NCBI GenBank assembly: GCA_902496275.1
Contig: CABVAC010000016.1
Coordinates: forward strand, 1 to 39,163
Origin: an uncultured Collinsella sp.
GTDB taxonomy: Bacteria > Actinomycetota > Coriobacteriia > Coriobacteriales > Coriobacteriaceae
Direction of reading: 5' to 3'
DNA: 39,163 nucleotides
The number at the start of each line of letters is the position of its first letter. The first letter of the stretch is position 1. A program made the position numbers and the translations under genes. The notes beneath the pieces were generated by a model. That model did not search any database. It had not been told where the DNA came from and worked only from the letters and a program-made list of their open reading frames with translations. Positions 7,301-16,069 of the stretch are shown one piece after another.

Positions 7301-9096
7301 CCGGCGAGGGCGGTCACCTGCCCGGCAAGAAGGTCTACCCCTGGATTGCCGAGGTCCGTCAGTCCACGCCCGGCATCGGCCTGATCTCGCCTCCGCCGCA
7401 CCACGACATCTACTCCATCGAGGACCTGGCAGAGCTGATCTTTGACCTTAAGAACGCCAACCCCGGCGCGCGCGTGTCGGTCAAGCTGGTCAGCGAGGCC
7501 GGCGTCGGCACCATCGCCACTGGTGTTGCCAAGGGCGCTGCCGACAAGATTTTGATCAGCGGCCACAACGGCGGCTCGGGTGCCGCTGCTCGCGATTCCA
7601 TTTGGCACGCCGGTCTGCCGCTGGAGCTCGGTCTTGCCGAGGCCCAGCAGACGCTGCTGCAAAACGGCCTGCGCTCGCGCGTGGTGCTCGAGGCCGACGG
7701 CAAGCTCATGGACGGCACCGATGTTGCCGTCGCCTGCCTACTGGGTGCCGAGGAGTTTGGATTTGCGACCATGCCGCTCATCTCGATGGGCTGCCTCATG
7801 CAGCGCGACTGCCAGCAGGATACCTGCCCCGCCGGCATCGCTACGCAAAACTGCCGCCTGCGTCGCGGCTTCCGCGGCAAGCCCGAGCACGTCGAGCACT
7901 TTATGCTCTTTGTTGCCGAGCAACTGCGCGAGGTCATGGCGAGCCTGGGCTTCCGCACCGCCGACGAGATGGTCGGCCATCCCGAGTGCTTGCGCCAGAT
8001 TGAGGTCCCGGGCAACCGCAAGGCTAACCTGCTGGATCTGTCGCCCGTGCTGGCGAGCGCGACCTGTGAGTTTGGTGCCCACATCCCGGGTGCCGACGGC
8101 CGTCACTTCCTGCCCCAGATGGCTGCGGACAGCGAGCTCGAAAAGACGCTCGACTCCACGTTGTTTGTGCCCTATACGGCCGATGCCCGTGCGCACCTGC
8201 GTCCGATTCGCTTCCGCGCCGATATCGCCAACGTCAACCGCTGCGTGGGCACCATCTTGGGCAACGCGGTGACCAAGGCGCATCCCGAGGGCCTGCCCGC
8301 CGGCTCCATCACCATCGATTGCGATGGTTCGGCCGGTCAGAGCTTTGGCGCCTTCCTGCCACGCGGCATTACGCTCAACGTGTGCGGCGACGCCAACGAC
8401 TACTTTGGCAAGGGCCTTTCGGGCGGCGAGGTGTCGGTGCGCCCCAACCCGCATGCGACCTACAAGTTCGATGAGAATATCATCGTGGGCAACGTTGCGT
8501 TCTTTGGCGCCACGAGCGGCCGCGGCTTCATTAACGGTCTTGCCGGCCAGCGTTTTGCCGTGCGCAACTCCGGTGCCACCGTGGTGGTCGAGGGTTGCGG
8601 CAACCATGGCTGCGAGTACATGACGGGCGGTCTGGCGCTCATCCTGGGCGAGGTCGGGCAGAATTTTGCCGCCGGCATGACAGGCGGCGTGGCCTACGTC
8701 TTTGACCAGTACGGCACGCTCGATGCCCGTGTGAACCACGAGAGCGTTGAGCTTAAAGCCCCGACGGCCGGCGAGCTGGCGCAGATTCGCGAGCTCATCC
8801 AGGAGCACGTGGACGCGACGCAGAGCCCGCGCGGCATTAAGCTGCTTTACAGCTTTGAGACGATGAGCAAGCACTTTGTGAAGGTCATTCCGACCGAGTA
8901 CGAGCGCGTGCTGGCGATTGTCGCCGCCGCCGAGGCCGTCGGCAAGACGCATGCGCAGGCCGAGGAGCTGGCGTTTGACATTGTGACCGGTCGCGCGAGT
9001 GACGTGGATGTTGCTCGCTTCGATGTTGCGGGCGGTGCTGCGGGTGCTGCGTCCGTGGCTGCCAGCTCTGTTGCTTCGACCAAGAAGGAGGCGTAA
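4399..9096 (+). CDS. gltB: Glutamate synthase large (alpha) subunit
   Basis: A 1565-residue GltB of full family length. It transfers the amide of glutamine to 2-oxoglutarate to give two glutamates, using electrons delivered by GltD. Domains in order: a class II glutamine amidotransferase whose nucleophile is Cys21 in HDACGIG (implying removal of a 20-residue propeptide); a central domain; an FMN domain starting near residue 885 with NTGAMSYGSIS and later ISGHNGGSGA; a 3Fe-4S cluster near residues 1131-1150 (C-x5-C-x4-C spacing in CLMQRDCQQDTCPAG); and a C-terminal beta-helix GXGXG domain. AGGGGAGG at 4384-4391 precedes ATG 4399. gltD begins 5 bp after the stop, forming an operon for ammonium assimilation. 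The last 40 residues are an Ala/Ser-rich extension. Confidence 0.98.
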   Translation: MQADSAQQQGLYRPEFDHDACGIGALADINGERHHQILDDALSILVNLEHRGGTGLEKNTGDGAGILFQVPHHFFRKEAQKCGQILPAEGDYGVAMLFFPQDDKGVEDARRVFEEGCAEAGVPLLFWREVPVDPHDLGETARACMPTILQAFLGRPDDTPAGDAFERRLYVCRRTIEKKADTEFALRDKIFYVCSMSSRTIVYKGMLVATQMRRFFIDLNDAAVKTAVALVHSRYSTNTTPSWERAHPNRFIIHNGEINTLKGNVNWIRAREPNLYSPVLQHDLERVMPIINREGSDSAILDNVLEFLVMNGRPLTRAASMLLPEPWDHNDSLSEERRAYDAYQSMLMEPWDGPAAIAFTDGRTLGAALDRNGLRPARYYVTRDGRFMLASEVGTIEVSPENILTSGCLGPGQMLEVDFARGRVIYNDELRARYAKEKPYRDWIAEETLTVDALDEPVAATPAEDAEVPATVRMAKLGYHWDDIDEVVRPMAQQGKAPLASMGIDAPLACLSKKTRSFFDYFYQLFAQVTNPPIDALREHMVTSTTLYLGNHGNLLEDSRTACQLVRLERPLLSEEEFDRICAIDRVGFKTRQFRAVYRRDAGEGALQAALKQLAEDVEAAVRDGVNIVVLSDRAAAGEVPVPSLLAVGCVHNHLIRVGVRTFADIVVECGDAVSPHDFAALVGYSASGIYPYNAHACIRNLATRGDLDVTTEQGIANYNKAATAGIVSIMSKMGISTVQSYHSAQIFEAVGFTPEFVNAYFAGTVSRVGGMGIEDVEREQNERYDAALAILKSPAPDQLPTLGLTKWRPLGGEDHLIDPQTVYLLQTACREDSYDTFKEYSARLHRTGRAVRLRDLLDFDASGRTPVALDEVEPALNIVRRFNTGAMSYGSISKEAHECMAIAMNRLHGRSNSGEGGEDPRRETPLANGDSKNSAIKQVASARFGVTSRYLCSAFEIQIKMAQGAKPGEGGHLPGKKVYPWIAEVRQSTPGIGLISPPPHHDIYSIEDLAELIFDLKNANPGARVSVKLVSEAGVGTIATGVAKGAADKILISGHNGGSGAAARDSIWHAGLPLELGLAEAQQTLLQNGLRSRVVLEADGKLMDGTDVAVACLLGAEEFGFATMPLISMGCLMQRDCQQDTCPAGIATQNCRLRRGFRGKPEHVEHFMLFVAEQLREVMASLGFRTADEMVGHPECLRQIEVPGNRKANLLDLSPVLASATCEFGAHIPGADGRHFLPQMAADSELEKTLDSTLFVPYTADARAHLRPIRFRADIANVNRCVGTILGNAVTKAHPEGLPAGSITIDCDGSAGQSFGAFLPRGITLNVCGDANDYFGKGLSGGEVSVRPNPHATYKFDENIIVGNVAFFGATSGRGFINGLAGQRFAVRNSGATVVVEGCGNHGCEYMTGGLALILGEVGQNFAAGMTGGVAYVFDQYGTLDARVNHESVELKAPTAGELAQIRELIQEHVDATQSPRGIKLLYSFETMSKHFVKVIPTEYERVLAIVAAAEAVGKTHAQAEELAFDIVTGRASDVDVARFDVAGGAAGAASVAASSVASTKKEA

Positions 9097-9101
9097 GTGC
9101 C

Positions 9102-10583
<1,482 letters not shown>

Positions 10584-10594
10584 AGTAGTCATTT

Positions 10595-10648
10595 AAGAAC
10601 GTCCCCAATGACTAGTCATTTTTTTGTCTAGTCGTTGGGGACACTCTT
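10595..10648. repeat. GTCCCC-type hairpin after gltD, possible terminator
   Basis: GTCCCCAATGACTAG (10601-10615) pairs with 10628-10642 with one G-T pair. The stem can be continued outward by AAGA/TCTT across a 2-nt mismatch. The loop contains a run of seven T directly after the perfect 14-bp palindrome AATGACTAGTCATT (10607-10620). The element could therefore terminate gltBD transcripts and also resembles a dispersed palindrome. Only one copy is in this window. Confidence 0.6.
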
Positions 10649-10937
10649 TGCGAGCGATTTGCTCGTTTGTCGACGTACGGGTGTTTATTTGTCGACTTCT
10701 TGGGCTGTGGTCACCTGTTGTTTCTGTGGTGGCTGTGGGTATCTGGCTCAAAAGGGCGGGTTGGCCGTCTATGTTTACCTGCGGTTTTGTCGCGGTGCGC
10801 ATTTTCGGTCAAGCTTTTCGTCAAGTGTTTGGTCAGCATCTGGTTTGCAGCCGGAGGCCTATTTTGCCCGCGCTGGTCGTGGCCGACCACCCTCCTCGTA
10901 AGCTCAAATTGAGGTCTATCAGTTTGAGGAGGATGCC
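10649..10937. other. Non-coding interval before hypothetical gene
   Basis: About 290 bp with lower GC than the genes. Overlapping short open frames here lack ribosome binding sites and recognisable sequence. A direct repeat TTTGTCGAC occurs at about 10667-10675 and 10689-10697. A small odd palindrome CTCAAATTGAG (10903-10913) lies just upstream of the next ribosome binding site. No promoter could be assigned with confidence. Confidence 0.4.
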
Positions 10938-11645
10938 ATGACTGACCACGCTTTAGACCGAGCGCAGCTAGCCGAAGCCGTCGGCAACGATATTGCCGAC
11001 ATAGCCCATTTTTGGATGCTGCGGAAGTTCCAGTTTTTGGAGCCGGCGCGCGAACAGTTCGAGATCATTGTCGACCCGTGGCTCAGCTATTGCACCGAGC
11101 CTTCGCAAAACGAAATCATGGCCTACAACATGGCGTTTACCGATTGGCTGCTCTTCGAGCGCTCCTATCGCCATGGCAAGACGCTGCTCGAGCTGTATGT
11201 TGACGAGCCGCCGGCATCGCTTTCGCCTGCCTCGCTCAAGCGGCTCGAGCAGGTACGCGACACGCAGTATTTCTCGCGCTTTGGCATTTTGGACAAGGAT
11301 CCTGCGAACGGCATGGTTGCGCTGAAGGATACGCGCACCGACCGTCGCTTTGATGTCTACGACCCGCATATCGTGCAAAAGGAGCATTGGAGCGACGGCG
11401 CGATTGCGGTGCGCCTCGCTTGCGTCGACGATGTCTGGCTGACGGCGGGACAGCTCTATCTGTACGACATCGCGCGCCTGAGTGACACGGCAGTCGATGG
11501 GCCGGGTGCGGTGCATCCGGAGGACCTGCAGGATGGCTTTGACACCTCGTGCATCAGCTTCTTTTTGCGCCTGGTCCGCGACATCATGGGCGCCCAGGGG
11601 CGGTACGTGAAGTCGCTTAACATCTACGAGCAGGAGTGGGAGTAG
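10938..11645 (+). CDS. Unrecognised 235-residue cytoplasmic protein
   Basis: A soluble protein of 235 residues with no signal peptide, membrane segment or motif that I recognise. The N-terminal half is helical and rich in aromatic residues (AHFWMLRKFQFLE; YNMAFTDWLLFERSY at about residues 65-80). The C-terminal half looks beta-rich (residues 110-185). GAGGAGG at 10926-10932 with 5 nt spacing supports ATG 10938, and codon use matches neighbouring genes, so the gene is very likely real. It stands between gltD and the hairpin array that precedes the DUF559-like nuclease gene. No function is proposed. Confidence 0.75.
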   Translation: MTDHALDRAQLAEAVGNDIADIAHFWMLRKFQFLEPAREQFEIIVDPWLSYCTEPSQNEIMAYNMAFTDWLLFERSYRHGKTLLELYVDEPPASLSPASLKRLEQVRDTQYFSRFGILDKDPANGMVALKDTRTDRRFDVYDPHIVQKEHWSDGAIAVRLACVDDVWLTAGQLYLYDIARLSDTAVDGPGAVHPEDLQDGFDTSCISFFLRLVRDIMGAQGRYVKSLNIYEQEWE

Positions 11646-11680
11646 GGGATGTGGCTGGTGTCGCCCTGCTGCCCTGACTT

Positions 11681-11980
11681 TGTCTCAATCTGTAACGTTT
11701 GGCGGCTGTTTGGGCCCGTAACTGTTACAGATCGAGACGAACGCTTGGGCGCCGCTGGTTTGTCTAAATCTGTAACGTTTGGGGGTCTGGAGAACGTCTA
11801 ACTGTTACAGACCGAGACGTTTGGCACCTGGTTGGGGGAATGTCTCAATCTGTAACATCTACAGGCCCAAATTCGACCTGCCTGTTACAGATTGAGACAA
11901 AGGCTGGACGCGGTGCCGAACAATCTAAATCTGTAACAACTAGAAGCTCAAAGACTGTCTTCCTGTTACAGATCAAGACA
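11681..11980. repeat. Array of four 59-bp hairpin elements
   Basis: Units lie at 11681-11739, 11761-11819, 11841-11899 and 11922-11980 (periods 80, 80 and 81 bp). All have 17-nt arms and exactly 25-nt loops. Unit 3 pairs perfectly. Units 1, 2 and 4 contain mismatches, including shared TGTCTAAATC-type left arms in units 2 and 4. The array begins 36 bp after the preceding gene and ends 20 bp before the start codon of the nuclease gene, so the nuclease promoter or leader must run through it. No T-run follows any unit, so they do not look like intrinsic terminators. Confidence 0.9.
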
Positions 11981-11999
11981 TTTGTCAGCGGAGGCAACG

Positions 12000-13076
12000 G
12001 TGACGATGGCCCATTTGTCTGACGTGGCGGTGATGAAAGTGCCTAATACCGTTCTCAAACACAAACATGCGACTCGCAACACGTTGGCGCGGAATAGAAT
12101 GCTCGCGCGGCTCACGGAGACGGCCAAGCAAGGTGCGCTGCTCGCAACGCATGACAATACCGAGCTCATGTGGCTGCGACGCCATGTTGGAACCGACGAT
12201 ATCGCGGAGCCCGAGCCGTACCTGTTCTGTTTTCAGCATGATTGGGATGCATTGACGCCGGCGGAGCGAGCGCTGAGGACTATCAAAGGGCTTGCGGAAT
12301 TTCATCCCGATTGGGCGTTTTGGGGCTATGACGCGGCGCTTTTGTGGGGTTTGGAGTTGCCGAATGATCTGCTCGGGCCGCGCTTTCTTGTTAAGACGGG
12401 TTGTTCGGTGACGTTGAGCGGCGGGTGCAGGTTGTTGCGTCCGCAGATTGCGGGCGCGCTCGAGCGCGTCGACGGCGTGCGGGTGACGTCGTTTTGGCGC
12501 ACGGCGGAGGATTGCTTGCTGCGTGCGCCGTTCTCCTACGGGTTGGCGATTGCCGATTCTGTACTGCGGGTGAAAGACGTATCACGTGGGGATTTGTGCG
12601 AGCGCCTCCGCGCCGATTGCGAGGGCAGGCGAGGGTATCGCAGGGCACAGGCGATTGCGTCGTATGCGGACGGGCTGTCCGAAAACGGCGGCGAGTCTCG
12701 GTTCCGAGCGTTCTTTATTGCGTACGGCTTTCCGGTTCCGGAGCTGCAGGTGGAGTTTCGCGACCCGCTCGATCCGAGCCAGGTGTTTCGCGTCGACTAT
12801 TTTTGGCGGCTCGAGAACGGGACGTGTGTCATCGGCGAGCTCGACGGAAAGGGGAAGTACACCTTGCAGAACGGCGAGGGTCGGGAGTCGGTCGACCCAT
12901 TCGTGGCAGAACGTCAACGGGAGTCCCATCTGACAATGCTCGGGCATAAGGTGCTTCGGTTTACGTTTAACGAACTCAAAGACCCGGGGAAGCTGGTCGA
13001 GAAAATGAGGCTGGCGGGTATTCCTCGGCAGGCTGAATTGGCTGAGGAGTGGAGACGTCAGTGGTATGGGCGCTGA
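12000..13076 (+). CDS. PD-(D/E)XK (DUF559/Vsr-like) nuclease-domain protein
   Basis: A 358-residue protein. The N-terminal two thirds resemble the AbiEi/winged-helix-type region found in actinobacterial DUF559 proteins (FWGYDAALLWGLELP at about residues 110-125, then an Arg-rich segment). The C-terminal third has the DUF559/Vsr-like nuclease pattern: ESRFRAFFIAYGFPVPELQVE, then Asp266 in RVDYFW, Glu280-Leu-Asp282-Gly-Lys284 in GELDGKGKY, and ERQRESHLTMLGHKVLRFTF. The acidic-X-Lys core appears intact, so nuclease activity is plausible. The start is GTG 12000 with GGAGG at 11990-11994 (5 nt spacing); ATG 12006 is an alternative. The gene is bracketed by 59-bp hairpins: four end 20 bp upstream and one starts 8 bp downstream. 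Family members are often annotated as AbiEi-like antitoxins or endonucleases. The substrate is unknown. Confidence 0.8.
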   Translation: MTMAHLSDVAVMKVPNTVLKHKHATRNTLARNRMLARLTETAKQGALLATHDNTELMWLRRHVGTDDIAEPEPYLFCFQHDWDALTPAERALRTIKGLAEFHPDWAFWGYDAALLWGLELPNDLLGPRFLVKTGCSVTLSGGCRLLRPQIAGALERVDGVRVTSFWRTAEDCLLRAPFSYGLAIADSVLRVKDVSRGDLCERLRADCEGRRGYRRAQAIASYADGLSENGGESRFRAFFIAYGFPVPELQVEFRDPLDPSQVFRVDYFWRLENGTCVIGELDGKGKYTLQNGEGRESVDPFVAERQRESHLTMLGHKVLRFTFNELKDPGKLVEKMRLAGIPRQAELAEEWRRQWYGR

Positions 13077-13083
13077 GAGGTTT

Positions 13084-13142
13084 TGTCTCAATCTGTAACA
13101 TCAGGGGGCCCAATAACCCAGTACCTGTTACAGATTGAGACA
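13084..13142. repeat. Single 59-bp hairpin element after nuclease gene
   Basis: TGTCTCAATCTGTAACA (13084-13100), a 25-nt loop and the perfectly complementary right arm (13126-13142). It begins 8 bp after the nuclease stop codon. It is one of the two copies whose arms match the consensus exactly; the other is 11841-11899. Confidence 0.92.
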
Positions 13143-13290
13143 TTTCCCTGGTTTCGCTGGGGTGGGACTGCAACGTATTTCGTCCCCCACATCCCCTCTT
13201 CCCTCCGTTAACCGATATGCTCGACTTTAGGTCGCTGCATTAGGTGATAATGGACAAATGTTCAAGTTAATCGTGAGAGAGGAGCTCGAT

Positions 13291-14661
13291 ATGGCGTCTG
13301 CCGATCGTTCCACGTTGTTTATCAATGCGACCATTCTGGATGGTTCGGAGCATATGGAGCCGCAACCCGATATGGCCGTGGCCGTTGAGCGCGGTGTCAT
13401 CACGTGGATGGGGCCGAGTGCTGTGGCGCAGGCGCCTGCGGGTGCCGAGGTTATCGACCTGGCGGGTGCGTATCTCATGCCAGGCCTCATCAATATGCAT
13501 GTGCATCTGTGCGGTTCGGGCAAGCCGGTTTCGGCGGGCGATGCGGGCGCGCTGATGAAGAAGCTCGATAATCCCGTGGGGCGCGCCATCGTGCGCCATA
13601 TTCTTAAGGGCAGCGCCCAACAACAACTGGCAAGTGGCGTGACCACGGTGCGCGGCGCGGGCGACCCGCTGTTTGCCGATCTGGCCGTGCGCGATGCTAT
13701 CGATGCCGGCAAGTATCAAGGTTCTCGCCTGGTGGCGCCGGGAACGGGTGTCACGGTGCCGGGCGGCCATGGTGCGGGTTTGTTCGCCCAGGTGGCCAAC
13801 AGTCCCGCCGAGGCAGCCGAACAGGTGCGCGACCTGTATGCGCGCGGTGCCGACGTCATCAAGCTGTTCGTGACGGGCGGCGTGTTCGACGCTAACGAGG
13901 TGGGCGAGCCGGGCGTGCTGCGCATGCCGGTCGAGGTTGCCGCGGCGGCGTGCAAGGCGGCGCACGAGGTGGGCCTGCCGGTTATGGCCCATGTCGAGAG
14001 TACCGAGGGTGTGAAGGCCGCGCTTGAGGCCGGCGTTGACACGATTGAGCACGGCGCTCCGTTGACGTCCGAGATTCTGGAGCTGTACCGTGGCGCCGCG
14101 GGCACACAGCTTGAGGGGCGCGCGCCGAGTGTGACCTGCACTATCAGCCCGGCGCTGCCGTTTGTATTGCTCGACCCGAAAAAGACCCATTCTACCGATA
14201 CGCAAAAGAAGAACGGCGATATCGTGTGCTCGGGTATTATCGAGAGCGCTCGTGCCGCACTGGAAGCTGGCGTTAAGGTGGGCCTTGGCACGGACTCGAG
14301 CTGCCCGTTCGTGACGCAGTACGACATGTGGCGTGAGGTGGCCTATTTTGCCAAGTATGTCGGCGTGAGCAACGCCTTCGCGCTGCATACAGCTACGCAA
14401 GTCAATGCTGAGCTGCTGGGGCTGGGCGGCGAGACCGGCACAATTGAGTGCGGCAAGGCTGCCGATATCTTGGTGACGCGCGAGAACCCGCTCGATGACC
14501 TGTGCGCTCTGCGTGAGCCGATGCACGTGATGTGTCGCGGCGATCTGGTGCGCAAGCTCAAGGTGAAGCGCATCCTCGAGGTGGACGCCGAGCTCGACGC
14601 GATTATGGCCATGCCTGCCGAGGCGTTGGCCGAGGAGCTTGCCCGCGATGGCGTGGCGTAA
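13291..14661 (+). CDS. Metal-dependent amidohydrolase
   Basis: A 456-residue amidohydrolase-superfamily enzyme with a TIM-barrel metal site: HxH at His70/His72 (INMHVHL), probable carbamylated Lys191 (DVIKLFVTGG), His234 (VMAHVES), His254 (IEHGAP) and catalytic Asp335 (GLGTDSS). This pattern suits a binuclear, Zn-type hydrolase of the Xaa-Arg dipeptidase/imidazolonepropionase-like group acting on a cyclic amide or peptide-like substrate; the exact substrate cannot be read from sequence. The start is ATG 13291 after GAGAGGAG (6 nt spacing), rather than the in-frame ATG 11 codons upstream. No signal peptide, so cytoplasmic. It is monocistronic, ending at a bidirectional terminator (14713-14747). 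Confidence 0.88.
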   Translation: MASADRSTLFINATILDGSEHMEPQPDMAVAVERGVITWMGPSAVAQAPAGAEVIDLAGAYLMPGLINMHVHLCGSGKPVSAGDAGALMKKLDNPVGRAIVRHILKGSAQQQLASGVTTVRGAGDPLFADLAVRDAIDAGKYQGSRLVAPGTGVTVPGGHGAGLFAQVANSPAEAAEQVRDLYARGADVIKLFVTGGVFDANEVGEPGVLRMPVEVAAAACKAAHEVGLPVMAHVESTEGVKAALEAGVDTIEHGAPLTSEILELYRGAAGTQLEGRAPSVTCTISPALPFVLLDPKKTHSTDTQKKNGDIVCSGIIESARAALEAGVKVGLGTDSSCPFVTQYDMWREVAYFAKYVGVSNAFALHTATQVNAELLGLGGETGTIECGKAADILVTRENPLDDLCALREPMHVMCRGDLVRKLKVKRILEVDAELDAIMAMPAEALAEELARDGVA

Positions 14662-14712
14662 GCGCGCGATATGGTGATGCGACAAAGGGACAATCCTTTT
14701 GTCATAATCAGA

Positions 14713-14747
14713 AAAAGCCGAGGTCCCAGTGCGAGGCCTCGGCTTTT
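14713..14747. terminator. Bidirectional terminator between convergent genes
   Basis: AAAAGCCGAGG (14713-14723) and CCTCGGCTTTT (14737-14747) form a perfect 11-bp stem with a T-run on each strand. It serves the amidohydrolase (+) and the zinc-ribbon protein (-). Confidence 0.88.
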
Positions 14748-14768
14748 ATTTGTCCCATGGTATGGCGG

Positions 14769-15242
14769 CTATGAGCGCGTCTCCATCTTGGCATGGCACT
14801 TGGGGCAGGTGACGCGGATCTTGCCTTTGCCCTTGGGAACGGAGAGCATCTGGCCGCAGTTGGGGCACTTAAGATAGGCCGTGGTCTTGCGGCCCTTCCA
14901 CATCTTCTTGGCTGTGCGCTTGGCACGTTCAAAGTCTTCCTTGCTAGTACCGGCTGCGCGCGAGGCGTTGGCCGCTGCAGCTCCGCCGCCCAAGCTAGCT
15001 ACAAACTTGCCCAAGCCGGGTACGTTTGCAGTCGCGGCGACAAAGGCCTCGTTCTCCTTGTGACGTGCGTCGATATTTTTGGACAGGCCGCGCAGCACGC
15101 CAATCACGATTACGGCGATGGCAATCCAGCTGAGCCACTGGATGCGGGCTATCGATCCGATCATCGCGATGACGATGCCGGCAAAACCCATCACGATGGT
15201 GAGTTCATCGGCACCATTGCGACCCTTCATAAAGTCATTCAT
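14769..15242 (-). CDS. Small membrane protein with C-terminal zinc ribbon
   Basis: A 157-residue protein. Two adjacent hydrophobic helices (about residues 15-33 and 36-52: IVMGFAGIVIAMIGSIA and WLSWIAIAVIVIGVL) anchor the N-terminus. A cytoplasmic Ala-rich and basic linker follows, then a zinc ribbon with two CPxC knuckles near the C-terminus (CPNCGQ and CPKCHAK, about residues 125-152). The start is ATG 15242, with GAAAGG upstream; an ATG 10 codons further up lacks a good site. Proteins of this layout are common in Coriobacteriia, and their role is unknown. It faces the amidohydrolase across a shared terminator. Confidence 0.8.
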   Translation of the reverse strand: MNDFMKGRNGADELTIVMGFAGIVIAMIGSIARIQWLSWIAIAVIVIGVLRGLSKNIDARHKENEAFVAATANVPGLGKFVASLGGGAAAANASRAAGTSKEDFERAKRTAKKMWKGRKTTAYLKCPNCGQMLSVPKGKGKIRVTCPKCHAKMETRS

Positions 15243-15297
15243 GCAAATTGCCTTTCGTTCGATATGCTGCACGCCTTTATACCCGATTTAGAGCAAG

Positions 15298-15378
15298 GGG
15301 GACAGGTTAATCTGCACCAATGTGGTGCAAACATACCTGTCCCCGGAATACCAAGACGGTGCAAACGTACCTGTCCCC
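15298..15378. repeat. GGGGACAGGT / TGCACCA palindrome plus extra half copy
   Basis: GGGGACAGGT...TGCACCA (15298-15319) is opposed by TGGTGCA...ACCTGTCCCC (15323-15344), forming a near-perfect hairpin. A second right arm follows at 15358-15378. A left arm of the same family occurs at 24861-24882. The unit lies between the start of the zinc-ribbon gene and the 3' end of csoR. Confidence 0.85.
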
Positions 15379-15388
15379 AATGCCCCAA

Positions 15389-15661
15389 TTACTTGGAGAG
15401 TTTGTCGACGACGCGTTCGATTTCGGCGAGTTTGGCGGCTTTGAGGTCTTCGTCGCCCGATTCGATTGCCGAAGTCACGCAGCCCTCGATATGCGCCTTG
15501 AGCACGTCGGCGTTAATGCGCGCGAGGAGCGCCTGTGTGGCCATGAGCTGTGTGGAGATATCGACGCAGTAGCGGTCCTCCTCGACCATCCGCAGGATGC
15601 CGTCGATCTGACCGCGTGCCGTCTTGAGCATGCGGGTCACCGATTTATGGTCTGCCATCAT
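15389..15661 (-). CDS. csoR: CsoR-family copper-sensing repressor
   Basis: A 90-residue all-helical DUF156/CsoR-family repressor. The complete Cu(I) ligand triad is present: Cys32 (RYCVDIS), His57 and Cys61 (AHIEGC), as in canonical CsoR rather than the formaldehyde-sensing FrmR or persulfide-sensing CstR variants. The N-terminal ARGQIDGILRMVEED helix is the family's most conserved stretch. Copper binding releases DNA and induces efflux. It is the last gene of copA-copZ-csoR, 39 bp after copZ, and a matching operator is seen upstream of copA (18471-18487). The start ATG ATG at 15661/15658 is preceded by GAGGA; the second ATG is equally possible. Confidence 0.95.
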   Translation of the reverse strand: MMADHKSVTRMLKTARGQIDGILRMVEEDRYCVDISTQLMATQALLARINADVLKAHIEGCVTSAIESGDEDLKAAKLAEIERVVDKLSK

Positions 15662-15700
15662 GGCGGGTCCTCGTTTCTGGTCGGGGGTACGTGCGGGTCG

Positions 15701-15922
15701 TTATGCGGCGGTCACCGAAAGGGCGTGGAACTTCTCGCCGGCGCCCTCGACGGCGGCAGCGAGCTGCTCAGCGGTCACGGTGTCGGCGCACTCCACCTGT
15801 ACGGTCTGAGTCTCGTGATCGGCGTCGGCGTCGGTCACGCCGGCCACGTTGAGCAACGCCGTCTCGACGGTGGCGTCGCAGTGGCCGCACATAAGGCCGG
15901 AAGTCTTAATTGTGAAACGCAT
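15701..15922 (-). CDS. copZ: CopZ-like heavy-metal-associated chaperone
   Basis: A 73-residue single HMA domain with the ferredoxin-like fold pattern and metal site GLM-C12-G-H-C15 near the N-terminus. It would bind Cu(I) and hand it to CopA or CsoR. AGAGGA lies upstream of ATG 15922. The frame remains open upstream to 16033, but that extension runs through a palindromic intergenic element and has no ribosome binding site, so it is not included. It lies between copA and csoR on the same strand. Confidence 0.93.
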   Translation of the reverse strand: MRFTIKTSGLMCGHCDATVETALLNVAGVTDADADHETQTVQVECADTVTAEQLAAAVEGAGEKFHALSVTAA

Positions 15923-15951
15923 GGGTATTCCTCTCTGTTGTGTCGGCTTTC

Positions 15952-16037
15952 CCAGGCACCCGACCTTGACCTTCAAGCCGTCGCTCGCGTACCAAAGTAC
16001 GCGTCGCTCCTCTTTCAGGTCAATCTCGGGCACCTGG
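15952..16037. repeat. Long imperfect palindrome between copA and copZ
   Basis: Arms of 41 bp at 15952-15992 and 15997-16037 pair at 28 of 41 positions. The tip is perfect (CGCGTAC...GTACGCG around CAAA), with the blocks CCAGG/CCTGG, CCCGA/TCGGG and TTGACCT/AGGTCAA. It lies inside the presumed copA-copZ transcript, where it could stabilise or separate mRNA segments. It is the only copy in this window. Confidence 0.7.
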
Positions 16038-16069
16038 AAAACCCGTTCTAAATGAACTTAATGGCGATC

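Noticed and set aside
10624..10941. Small open frames (81-105 residues) between gltD and the next gene
   Set aside because: They overlap each other in different frames, lack ribosome binding sites, and their sequences resemble nothing known.
11681..11980. Integron attC sites (classical '59-base elements')
   Set aside because: The 59-bp length is a coincidence. The arms do not show the RYYYAAC/GTTRRRY layout at the outer ends, units do not separate gene cassettes, and no integrase is present.
11681..11980. 59-bp hairpins as intrinsic terminators
   Set aside because: No T-run follows any unit, several lie in tandem upstream of genes, and proper terminators exist separately in the same gaps.
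13267..14685. 472-residue minus-strand frame opposite the amidohydrolase
   Set aside because: The composition is biased to His, Arg and Ala. The plus-strand frame carries the metal-binding residues and a good ribosome binding site.
15923..16033. 37-residue N-terminal extension of the CopZ frame
   Set aside because: It translates one side of the intergenic palindrome, has no ribosome binding site, and HMA chaperones begin where ATG 15922 does.
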